From Woeseiaceae bacterium (GTDB lineage Bacteria; Pseudomonadota; Gammaproteobacteria; Steroidobacterales; Woeseiaceae), in assembly GCA_024640345.1 (NCBI GenBank), contig JAHEFD010000026.1, forward strand, positions 1 to 36,531: a stretch of 36,531 bases of DNA, given 5' to 3'. A program made the position numbers and the translations under genes. Within the stretch, counting starts at the first letter, position 1, and the number at the start of each line of letters is the position of its first letter. The notes under the pieces were generated by a model that worked only from the letters and a program-made list of their open reading frames with translations, was not told the DNA's origin and ran no database searches. Shown here in pieces: positions 1-6,809 of this stretch.

Positions 1-2
1 GC

Positions 3-197
3 CAGCGCAATTATGAAGAACTGGAGTCAGCGGCATTTGCGAAACTGCAGGGTGCGGGATTCAGGCCCGAGTACGTCAGCATTAGACGAGCCGAGAACCT
101 TGACGCGCCGGACAGGGACTGCGACGAGCTGGTTATCCTTGTTTCTGCCTACCTGGGAAAGACAAGGTTGATCGACAACCTTGTAGTGCACATTTAG
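3..197 (+). CDS. panC: Pantothenate synthetase, C-terminal fragment
   Basis: Only the last 64 codons are in the window; the gene begins upstream. The frame reads an end typical of pantoate-beta-alanine ligase: the stretch GFRPEYVSIRRAENL, then LVILVSAYLGKTRLIDNL before the stop. The enzyme joins pantoate and beta-alanine using ATP in coenzyme A biosynthesis, in the cytoplasm. The catalytic N-terminal part (HIGH motif) is not visible. Its TAG stop overlaps the TAA stop of the convergent GGDEF gene, so the two 3' ends share bases and no terminator separates them. The family call rests on the C-terminal motif only but is distinctive. Confidence 0.88.
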   Translation, partial: QRNYEELESAAFAKLQGAGFRPEYVSIRRAENLDAPDRDCDELVILVSAYLGKTRLIDNLVVHI

Positions 198-1165
198 CTC
201 GAGACTGAGTTTCTGCCTGAATTTTTTGCGCGATAAAGAGCGGCGTCTGACGCTTTAAGCAAGGACTCGAACGTGCCGTGCGCATCCAGCTCCGCGACAC
301 CCATCGAGATCTTGATCGGAATTTGAATAAGCGAGTCATTACTTGATTCCGTGTCGCCGGATACTGCAACACGAACACGCTCGGCGATAATCGTCGCTTC
401 CTTGAGCGAAACGCCTGGCAGCAGCACAGCAAACTCATCTCCACCATAACGCACGAGGAGATCGCGGGGGCGAAACTGTTTACCGAGTATGTGGGCGACC
501 GCAGAAAGGGCTCGGTCGCCAGCAACGTGTCCAAATTTGTCATTGAAAGACTTGAACCTGTCGACGTCGACCATGATTAATGAAACAGGTATTTCGTCCT
601 TGATACAGCGTTTGACTTCGCGCGGAAATGACTCTTCCATCGAGTGCCTGTTGCCGAGTCCGGTTAACGCATCCGTCGTCGCGTGTTTTTCGAATTTTCG
701 CCAATCTCCGATGCTTGCGGCAATGAAATGATTGTGACTACGAACTCGTTCAGATAACACTACCAGCAAATTTTTTGAAAACTCGTGCGACGCATCAACC
801 ATGTTCCACAAGATGTCTTTGTGAATGACAAGTAAGTGGGACGGCTCGGCCGCAACGACGTAGGCAGATGGGTCGCGATCTTCGATTATCGACATTTCAC
901 CAGCACAGGCCCCAACTTCCATCGTGGCAAGAACGGGAGAGTCCGGGGAACCGACATGAACATTCAATTCACCCGACAATACGACGTACACATTTTCGTT
1001 TCTTTTGCCGGGTGAGAGCAGCATTTCACCTGTTTCAAGATCGCACCGGTCGCATGCCATCAGGAGGTTCTGGACGTCCTCCGGGTGAACACCATGGAAG
1101 AGATCAAGCCCGGCAAGAAGGGACTTCTTGTAATCTGAATTGATGTTTGCTGCCTGACTCGACAC
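194..1165 (-). CDS. Cyclic-nucleotide-binding-domain diguanylate cyclase (GGDEF)
   Basis: About 323 residues. Residues 15-141 form a cNMP-binding-type beta barrel (VYVVLSGELNVHVG, then GACAGEMSIIEDRDPSA). A GGDEF domain follows, with DALTGLGNR at its start and an intact RYGGDEF active site near 241-245. An RxxD inhibitory site (RPRD) lies five residues before GGDEF, so product feedback inhibition is expected. Predicted activity is synthesis of cyclic di-GMP from two GTP. No transmembrane segment is seen, so it should be cytoplasmic. The frame is open to a TTG at 1252, but that codon has no ribosome site. GTG at 1165 has TAGGGA five bases upstream and starts just before the barrel, so I prefer it; GTG 1204 is a third option. 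It is last after queG and ppk2 on this strand. Which ligand the barrel binds cannot be told. Confidence 0.88.
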   Translation of the reverse strand: MSSQAANINSDYKKSLLAGLDLFHGVHPEDVQNLLMACDRCDLETGEMLLSPGKRNENVYVVLSGELNVHVGSPDSPVLATMEVGACAGEMSIIEDRDPSAYVVAAEPSHLLVIHKDILWNMVDASHEFSKNLLVVLSERVRSHNHFIAASIGDWRKFEKHATTDALTGLGNRHSMEESFPREVKRCIKDEIPVSLIMVDVDRFKSFNDKFGHVAGDRALSAVAHILGKQFRPRDLLVRYGGDEFAVLLPGVSLKEATIIAERVRVAVSGDTESSNDSLIQIPIKISMGVAELDAHGTFESLLKASDAALYRAKNSGRNSVSS

Positions 1166-1186
1166 GGGTATCCCTAATAGGTCTTT

Positions 1187-1221
1187 AAAGCCCGCTCTTG
1201 TCACAAACCGCGGGGCTTTTT
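1187..1221 (-). other. Leader hairpin before the GGDEF gene
   Basis: On the plus strand AAAGCCCGC (1187-1195) faces GCGGGGCTTT (1210-1219), a nine-pair stem with one bulged G and a 14-base loop. It sits 22 bases upstream of the preferred GTG start of the GGDEF gene. In the direction of that gene there is no U-run after the stem, so it is more likely a leader structure than a terminator. Read on the plus strand it does end in T5, but no plus-strand gene is known to arrive there. If translation instead began at TTG 1252 the hairpin would be coding sequence. Confidence 0.4.
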
Positions 1222-1329
1222 GATAACACCGGTGCTTTGTACTCGAATTCAAAAATTATGACAATGTCGTGAGTCACCAAACGGAAAAGCTATTTTTGAC
1301 GGTCGAGGTTATTTTTTCCAACTGGCAGA

Positions 1330-2199
1330 TTAATGCTCGTCAGAATTCATAAGTGATTGTTTGCATTCGTCAAAGTGCGACTTGTCTTCCTCGCTCGGGC
1401 TCGGGTATTGCAGGCCAATGCTTTCAAGCGCTTCAACAATAATGGCCGCAATGGTGGCCCGCATTGATCGTTTGTCGTCTGCGGGAATCGCATACCAGGG
1501 AGCCCATTCTCTCGATGTGTTGTTCAGGGCATCTTCATAGGCATGCATGTATTCATCCCAGCGTGCCCGCTCCTTGAGGTCGCCCGGATTGAATTTCCAT
1601 TGCTTCTTCTCGTCGTCCAGCCGGGCGAGAAAACGGCGCTTTTGTTCGTCGCGCGAAACATTCAGCCAGAATTTCAAAATAACGGTGCCGTTTCTTGCCA
1701 GGTGTTTTTCCTGGTCTCGAATTGATTCAAATCGTTCCTGCCAGACAGTTTCCCTGTCAAACCTGTCCGGCAACTGCTGGTAGGCAAGAATTTCCGGATG
1801 CACGCGGACGACGAGGACTTCCTCGTACTGGCTCCGGTTGAAAATACCAATCCGCCCGCGTTCGGGCAGGGCGCAGGTCGTTCGCCAAAGAAAGTCGTGA
1901 TCAAGCTCTTTGTGCGTCGGCTTTTTGAAGCAGAATACCTGGCATCCTGCCGGGTTGATGCCTTCCATTACCGTACGGATCGTGCTGTCTTTTCCCGCGG
2001 CGTCCATTCCCTGGAAGATGAGCAGGATTGCATGACGGTCAGCCGCATAGAGTGCTTTCTGCTGTTGATCAAGCTTCCGGATACTTTTCTTGAGCAGTTT
2101 TTTGCTGTCTCGATTCTTGTCGCCCAAGGTCGGTGCTGATGCGACGCGAAAACTGCCATCAAAGGGGACGAGATATTCTGACGGTGGGGCTTTAAACAT
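1330..2199 (-). CDS. ppk2: Polyphosphate kinase 2 family phosphotransferase
   Basis: A 289-residue protein, typical length for one-domain PPK2 enzymes. The Walker A loop GMDAAGKD is at residues 64-71, followed by a lid-type segment with ERGRIGIFNRSQYEEVLVV around 113-131, which matches the Walker B region of the family. These enzymes move phosphate between polyphosphate and nucleoside mono- or diphosphates. The sequence style (YLVPFDGSFR near the N-terminus) resembles the class III branch that makes ADP/ATP from AMP/ADP, but class cannot be fixed by eye. The gene starts three bases after the queG stop, and a GGATTAG inside the queG tail probably serves as the ribosome site, so the two are likely translationally coupled. 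Cytoplasmic; no signal or membrane segment. Confidence 0.9.
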   Translation of the reverse strand: MFKAPPSEYLVPFDGSFRVASAPTLGDKNRDSKKLLKKSIRKLDQQQKALYAADRHAILLIFQGMDAAGKDSTIRTVMEGINPAGCQVFCFKKPTHKELDHDFLWRTTCALPERGRIGIFNRSQYEEVLVVRVHPEILAYQQLPDRFDRETVWQERFESIRDQEKHLARNGTVILKFWLNVSRDEQKRRFLARLDDEKKQWKFNPGDLKERARWDEYMHAYEDALNNTSREWAPWYAIPADDKRSMRATIAAIIVEALESIGLQYPSPSEEDKSHFDECKQSLMNSDEH

Positions 2200-2202
2200 T
2201 CT

Positions 2203-3300
2203 CTAATCCATTGGTTTCTTGGAAGTGGTCGTCAAGTGCTGGTCCAGGGCCCACTTTACGTGATCGTTAACCATTTGCGAATTCGTATTGGTGCTGGCCT
2301 GAAGCGCGGCGATTACTTCATCACAGCTTTCGGCGTTGCCAAGCGCAACGGCAACGTTTCGCAGCCAGCGTTCATAGCCGATTCGGCGAATCGGGCTGCC
2401 TTCGGTTTTTTGCAGCCAGTCCGCTTCCGTCCACGCGAAAAGGGATATCAGTTCCACGTCGTCAAGATTGTGTCGCGGAGAAAAATCATTTTCGCCTGTC
2501 GGCTCTGCAAATTTATTCCACGGGCAAAACAGCTGGCAGTCATCACAGCCATAGACGCGATTACCGATCGATTTTCGAAACTCGACGGGTATGTCTTCTT
2601 TCAGTTCAATAGTCAGGTAGGAAATACAGCGCCTCGCGTCCAGTTCGTACGGGCCGACAATCGCCCCTGTCGGGCATACATCGAGGCAGGCGCGACAGGT
2701 GCCGCAGTGTGCTGTCGCCGGCTCATCCGCCGGCAAGCGGAGATCGGTGTACAGTTCGCCCAGGAAGAACCAGGATCCGGCATCCTTGTTGATCAGGTTT
2801 GTGTGCTTGCCGATCCATCCAAGACCCGCCTTCTCAGCAAGCGGTTTCTCAAGAACCGGCGCGCTGTCGACGAACACGCGATGTCCGAATGGACCTATTC
2901 TTGACTCGATGTTATTGGCCAGCGTCTTGAGCCGGGCACGAAGAACCTTGTGATAGTCGCGACCCAGTGCATATCTGGCAACATAGGCCTTGCCGGGGTG
3001 GTCGAGCAGTGTTTCCGGTGGCGTGGCCTCTTCCGGAAGGTAATCCATTCGCGCCGATATCACGCTGACAGTACCCGGTATCAGCAAATCCGGTCTGCTG
3101 CGTTTTCGCCCGTGCCGAGACATGTACTCCATGTTGCCGTGAAAGCCTTTTTCCAGCCAGGCGGCGAGCTTGCTTTCCGCATTGGACAGATCAATGTCGG
3201 TAATGCCGACCTGCTGAAAGCCGAGTGCTTCGCCCCAGCGGCGAATGTCGTCGGTCAGCCGCGCGAGATCGAGTTTGTCGTCGGAAGAATTTGTATTCAA
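2203..3300 (-). CDS. queG: Epoxyqueuosine reductase QueG
   Basis: Catalyses the last step of queuosine synthesis, reducing epoxyqueuosine to queuosine in the tRNA wobble position, with a cobalamin and two 4Fe-4S clusters. Seen: DSAPVLEKPLAEKAGLGWIG with the family's catalytic Asp (about residue 145), then the ferredoxin-like set CGTCRACLDVCP, a lone Cys in ARRCISY, and CDDCQLFCPWNK. An ATG at 3336 is in frame, but its GGAAGG abuts the start codon. TTG at 3300 has AAGGA eight bases upstream and gives an N-terminus (LDLARLTDDIRRWGEALGFQQVGITD) that lines up with E. coli QueG, so I prefer 3300 (365 aa; 377 from 3336). Divergent from nnr, as in many gammaproteobacteria. Family call is very secure; start is moderate. 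Confidence 0.95.
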   Translation of the reverse strand: MNTNSSDDKLDLARLTDDIRRWGEALGFQQVGITDIDLSNAESKLAAWLEKGFHGNMEYMSRHGRKRSRPDLLIPGTVSVISARMDYLPEEATPPETLLDHPGKAYVARYALGRDYHKVLRARLKTLANNIESRIGPFGHRVFVDSAPVLEKPLAEKAGLGWIGKHTNLINKDAGSWFFLGELYTDLRLPADEPATAHCGTCRACLDVCPTGAIVGPYELDARRCISYLTIELKEDIPVEFRKSIGNRVYGCDDCQLFCPWNKFAEPTGENDFSPRHNLDDVELISLFAWTEADWLQKTEGSPIRRIGYERWLRNVAVALGNAESCDEVIAALQASTNTNSQMVNDHVKWALDQHLTTTSKKPMD

Positions 3301-3323
3301 AAATCTGTTCCTTGCAATCTGCC

Positions 3324-3331
3324 AGTATAAT
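3324..3331. promoter_or_regulatory. Overlapping divergent -10 elements for queG and nnr
   Basis: TATAAT at 3326-3331 on the plus strand would start transcription about 30 bases before the nnr ATG. On the minus strand TATACT lies at 3329-3324 and would start transcription just before the preferred queG TTG. The two hexamers share bases, so the polymerases should compete. No good -35 at 16-18 bases was found for either direction, hence the modest confidence. Confidence 0.4.
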
Positions 3332-3368
3332 TGCATCCTTCCATCATCATTGTCACAGACTCGCTATT

Positions 3369-4844
3369 ATGAAATTGCCAGCCGAAATCTATTCTGTCGC
3401 CAGTGTCAGAAATATTGACCGGGCAGCGATCAACGACGCCGGAATTAGTGGCTACTCGTTGATGATGCGCGCCGGCAAAGCTGCGGTGGATGCAGCGATT
3501 GAAATGTACCCGGACGCTAGGCGCTGGCAGGTTATCTGTGGGACGGGGAACAATGCAGGTGACGGATTTGTCGTTGCGAGGCTGGCTGCCGAACAGGGAA
3601 TTGCGGTTTCGGTGATCACCGTTTCGTCACCTGACAAGTTTGCTGGTGATGCGGCGACTGCCGCCATGGATTTTGAGGCGCTTGGTGGTTTACAGGCGGA
3701 ATATGCAGGCAACCTGGATCCTGAGGCGGACCTCTTATTTGATGGTCTTCTTGGCAGTGGCCTCGATCGTCCGGTCGGCGACCGTTTTGCGGAACTTGTC
3801 GAAGCGATCAATGCCCATCCCGCGCCGGTCATTGCGCTTGATATTCCTTCCGGTGTTCATGGAGATACGGGCGAGATCCTGGGGGTCGCGATCGACGCCG
3901 ACCTGACGATAACGTTTGTTGGCCTCAAGAGTGGCCTGTTTCTCAATGACGGGCCAAACCGGGTCGGGAAACTTCGTTTCTCCGGATTGGATATACCTGG
4001 CGAGTGTCGCGCGACTGAGTCTCCGATAATGCGCCGAATCGATGACGGCATTGTGCGGCGGTCGTTGCCACCCCGACAGAGGAGTGCGAACAAAGGGGAA
4101 TTTGGTCATGTACTGATTGTTGGCGGCGGGCCGGGTATGCCCGGCGCCGTGAGCATATGCGGCGAGGCTGCGCTCCGGAGCGGTGCCGGCCTGGTCAGCA
4201 TTGCAACTCACCCGTCGCACAGCAGCCTGATTCCGATCGGCCGGCCGGAGCTGATGTGTCATGGCGTGAATACGGCTGACGAGCTTAAGGGGCTAATGGA
4301 GAAGGCTACGGTAATTGCCATCGGGCCCGGTCTCGGGACCAGTGATTGGGCCAGGTCCCTGCTTGATACAGCGTTGTCGAGTGACCTGCCCGTCGTCGTG
4401 GATGCTGACGCATTGAATCTTATCGCGGAGGGCAGGTCGCGCGAGGGCAACTGGATTCTCACGCCACACCCGGGCGAGGCCGCGAGACTTCTCGGGACTT
4501 CATCCCGTGAAGTGCAGGCCAATCGTCGCGCCGCACTCTCGGCGTTGACGAAAAAGCTTGGCGGTACCATCGTTTTGAAGGGTTCAGGTACGCTGGTCTC
4601 GGCCGGCACTTCGGCGCCGTGGCTGTGCAGCGCGGGAAACCCGGGTATGGCCAGTCCCGGCATGGGCGATGCGTTGACCGGTATTATTGCGTCGCTGCGT
4701 GGGCAGGGCTTGTCCGGGGAACTCGCGGCTGTCGTTGGCGTCCAGGTCCATGCAGAAGCCGGGGACAGCGCGGCGGCCGGTGGTGAGCGCGGTCTCATTG
4801 TCTCGGACCTTCTGTCGATGCTAAGGCAAAAGGTCAACTATTGA
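3369..4844 (+). CDS. nnr: Bifunctional NAD(P)H-hydrate epimerase / ADP-dependent NAD(P)H-hydrate dehydratase
   Basis: Repairs hydrated, inactive NADH and NADPH: the N-terminal YjeF domain interconverts epimers and the C-terminal ribokinase-like domain dehydrates the S form using ADP. The 491-residue length fits the fused family. Residues 58-66 read GTGNNAGDG, the epimerase signature; ALDIPSGVHGDTG follows near 156-168. In the second half GPGLGTS, VVVDADALNLI (342-352), ILTPHPGEAARLLG and the AGNPGMASPGMGDALTG loop (422-438) are the dehydratase landmarks. The frame is open upstream to 3225, but that part overlaps queG and looks non-coding; the ATG after the TATAAT box is the natural start. Its TGA overlaps the tsaE ATG by one base, so the two are coupled. 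Confidence 0.95.
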   Translation: MKLPAEIYSVASVRNIDRAAINDAGISGYSLMMRAGKAAVDAAIEMYPDARRWQVICGTGNNAGDGFVVARLAAEQGIAVSVITVSSPDKFAGDAATAAMDFEALGGLQAEYAGNLDPEADLLFDGLLGSGLDRPVGDRFAELVEAINAHPAPVIALDIPSGVHGDTGEILGVAIDADLTITFVGLKSGLFLNDGPNRVGKLRFSGLDIPGECRATESPIMRRIDDGIVRRSLPPRQRSANKGEFGHVLIVGGGPGMPGAVSICGEAALRSGAGLVSIATHPSHSSLIPIGRPELMCHGVNTADELKGLMEKATVIAIGPGLGTSDWARSLLDTALSSDLPVVVDADALNLIAEGRSREGNWILTPHPGEAARLLGTSSREVQANRRAALSALTKKLGGTIVLKGSGTLVSAGTSAPWLCSAGNPGMASPGMGDALTGIIASLRGQGLSGELAAVVGVQVHAEAGDSAAAGGERGLIVSDLLSMLRQKVNY

Positions 4845-5323
4845 TGCACCGGTTGTCATTGCCGGAACTTCATGCCACCGAGGCGCTGGCAGCCGGGCTG
4901 GCGCGCGCTTTGCCGGAAGATGTCGCCGGCTGGATGATTCTCCTGCAGGGCGACCTGGGTAGCGGGAAATCGACCCTGGCGCGTGCAATGTTGCGTGAAC
5001 TCGGGCACAAGGGCGCCGTACCCAGTCCGACATATACCCTCATCGAACCCTACGATCTTGGTAAAAGCCTCATATATCACATTGATTTATATAGAATTTC
5101 AGACGCGGAGGAGCTCGACTACCTGGGGTGGTCCGATCTTGAGGACGGGCTCCGGTTAATTGAATGGCCCGAGCGGGTTCCCGGGCTGCAAAATCAGGCT
5201 GATGTGCTGATCCAGCTCCGGTACGAAGGCGACGGGCGGGCAGCTGAGCTTACCGGGCTGACTTCCCGCGGCGAAAAATACCTGGCTCGACTGGCGTTAC
5301 CGGAAGCCTCCTATTCGCCTTAA
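4844..5323 (+). CDS. tsaE: tRNA threonylcarbamoyladenosine biosynthesis ATPase TsaE
   Basis: A 159-residue ATPase that works with TsaB and TsaD to make t6A at position 37 of tRNAs reading ANN codons. Walker A GDLGSGKST is at residues 36-44, followed by the family-typical SPTYTLIEPY, YHIDLYRI and LRLIEWPERVP. The ATG at 4844 shares its first base with the nnr stop; a TTG immediately before (4841) would add one residue, and I prefer the ATG. The C-terminal 30 residues are slightly longer than in E. coli and carry no motif I recognise. Cytoplasmic. Confidence 0.95.
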   Translation: MHRLSLPELHATEALAAGLARALPEDVAGWMILLQGDLGSGKSTLARAMLRELGHKGAVPSPTYTLIEPYDLGKSLIYHIDLYRISDAEELDYLGWSDLEDGLRLIEWPERVPGLQNQADVLIQLRYEGDGRAAELTGLTSRGEKYLARLALPEASYSP

Positions 5324-5359
5324 CAATCTGCCGTATCTTCATAATATTGAACAAAAATA

Positions 5360-5387
5360 TTGGCATTTCTGTCAGGATTTGTATACT
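5360..5387 (+). promoter_or_regulatory. Candidate sigma70 promoter for amiB
   Basis: TTGGCA (5360-5365) and TATACT (5382-5387) are separated by 16 bases, each matching five of six consensus positions. It lies in the 103-base gap between tsaE and amiB and would start transcription about 30 bases before the amiB GTG. Likely an internal promoter for the amiB-mutL-miaA section. Confidence 0.5.
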
Positions 5388-5426
5388 CATCCAACATAAT
5401 CCTATATCTCAGGAATTCCTCTCGGC

Positions 5427-6749
5427 GTGAGCTTTATTGGGCGATTGATTCTCATTGCACTGGTGATTGCGATCCCGGCAGTTGCCGGCGCAGCAACCAC
5501 CGTGGAAAACGTGCGTCTGTGGTCAGAGGAAGGCCGTACGAGAGTCGTGCTCGATCTCAGTCGGGCGGCAGAACACAAGATCTTTACGCTACGTGGTCCG
5601 GACCGGCTGGTCGTGGACCTGAAGGACGCCCGACTCGCCGAGTCACTGGGCAAATTGCCGGTCGGCGGGGCGATCAGGTCGATTCGAACGGGCGTACGGT
5701 CGAACGGGCAGCTGCGCGTTGTCCTTGATCTGAGCCAGCCGGTTCGTTCGAGGAGTTTCACGGCCGGTCCCAACGACGAATATGGCGATCGCCTCGTCAT
5801 TGACCTGCAGCAACAGGGCGGGCTGCGGACCGTCAAGCGCGCATCGGAAGAATATGTGTCGGGTCGGGATATCGTAGTGGCCGTTGACCCGGGACATGGC
5901 GGGCATGATCCAGGTGCCATTGGTCGCGCAAAGACCCGGGAGAAAGACGTCGCGCTGGATGTTGCCCGGCTTCTGGCGGAAAGAATTAACGCAGAACCAG
6001 GCATGAAAGCGGTGCTGGTCCGCGGTGGTGACTACTACGTCGATCATCGCGAACGCATGGAGATCGCGCGGCGCAGCAAGGCCGATCTGTTTGTCTCCAT
6101 ACACGCTGATGCCGTGGACGACCGCCGCGCGGCCGGCGCGTCGGTCTATGTTTTGTCTCTTAAAGGTGCCAGCGACGAGGCTGGCAAGCGGCTGGCCGAG
6201 CGCGAGAACGCGTCGAACCTTGTAGGGGGGGTGTCCCTGGCCGACAAGGATGAGGTGCTGGCGTCGGTCTTGCTCGACCTGTCACAAAATGCGGCACTTA
6301 GTGCCAGCCTCGATGTGGGCGGCGAGGTGATCGGTGAGCTCGCCAGGATCGGCAAGGTGCACCGGCGACAGGTACAGCAGGCCGGATTCCTCGTGCTCAA
6401 ATCGCCGGACGTGCCGTCGATCCTGGTGGAAACCGCCTATATCTCCAATCCCGATGAAGAGAAGAAGCTCAAGAGCCGGTCTCATCAGAGCAAACTGGCC
6501 AATGCAATTCTACTGGGTGTGCGCAAATACTTTTATGAAAATCCGCCGCCCAACACGATGATAGCGCTGAACCAGAGGCGGGCCCCTGCGCGCCAGGTTG
6601 ATCATGTTATCTCCCGCGGCGATACCTTGAGCGAAATCGCCGAGCGCTACAACGTCAGCATGTCGGCGATCAAATCCGCCAACAGGTTGTCCAATGACAA
6701 TGTCCGCATTGGCCAGAAGCTGAAAATTCCGGTCTACGCCGGAACATAA
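5427..6749 (+). CDS. amiB: N-acetylmuramoyl-L-alanine amidase AmiB/AmiC type with LysM
   Basis: Periplasmic zinc amidase that cleaves septal peptidoglycan during daughter-cell separation. Order of parts in 440 residues: signal peptide (1-22, [21 protein letters not shown]), AMIN domain (about 25-130), amidase_3 domain (148-370) and a C-terminal LysM (392-436, [18 protein letters not shown]). Zinc ligands fit H157 ([11 protein letters not shown]), E172 and H226 (SIHADA); the catalytic Glu is in VET near 335. The helix region [20 protein letters not shown] (271-290) is the type that in E. coli AmiB/AmiC blocks the active site until EnvC or NlpD relieves it. Start is GTG with AGGA upstream. Position before mutL matches E. 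coli amiB and Pseudomonas amiB. Confidence 0.94.
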   Translation: MSFIGRLILIALVIAIPAVAGAATTVENVRLWSEEGRTRVVLDLSRAAEHKIFTLRGPDRLVVDLKDARLAESLGKLPVGGAIRSIRTGVRSNGQLRVVLDLSQPVRSRSFTAGPNDEYGDRLVIDLQQQGGLRTVKRASEEYVSGRDIVVAVDPGHGGHDPGAIGRAKTREKDVALDVARLLAERINAEPGMKAVLVRGGDYYVDHRERMEIARRSKADLFVSIHADAVDDRRAAGASVYVLSLKGASDEAGKRLAERENASNLVGGVSLADKDEVLASVLLDLSQNAALSASLDVGGEVIGELARIGKVHRRQVQQAGFLVLKSPDVPSILVETAYISNPDEEKKLKSRSHQSKLANAILLGVRKYFYENPPPNTMIALNQRRAPARQVDHVISRGDTLSEIAERYNVSMSAIKSANRLSNDNVRIGQKLKIPVYAGT

Positions 6750-6776
6750 CTACAAATCGTCTCCCCCATCTGAAAG

Positions 6777-6794
6777 AATGGCGAATTCGCCATT
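6777..6794 (+). other. Perfect 18-base palindrome in the mutL leader
   Basis: AATGGCGAATTCGCCATT is a perfect palindrome and as RNA folds to a seven-pair stem with an AAUU loop. It ends 15 bases before the mutL ATG, and the intervening bases contain no Shine-Dalgarno. A broken U-rich stretch follows (TGTCGTCGTTTT), so a weak terminator or attenuator between amiB and mutL is one reading; a protein operator or a translation-control hairpin are the others. Confidence 0.55.
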
Positions 6795-6809
6795 TGTCGT
6801 CGTTTTCGC

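Noticed and set aside
2236-2904. 222-codon open frame on the plus strand inside queG
   Set aside because: It lies entirely opposite queG, has no ribosome site and no recognisable domain; the queG frame has clear Fe-S motifs.
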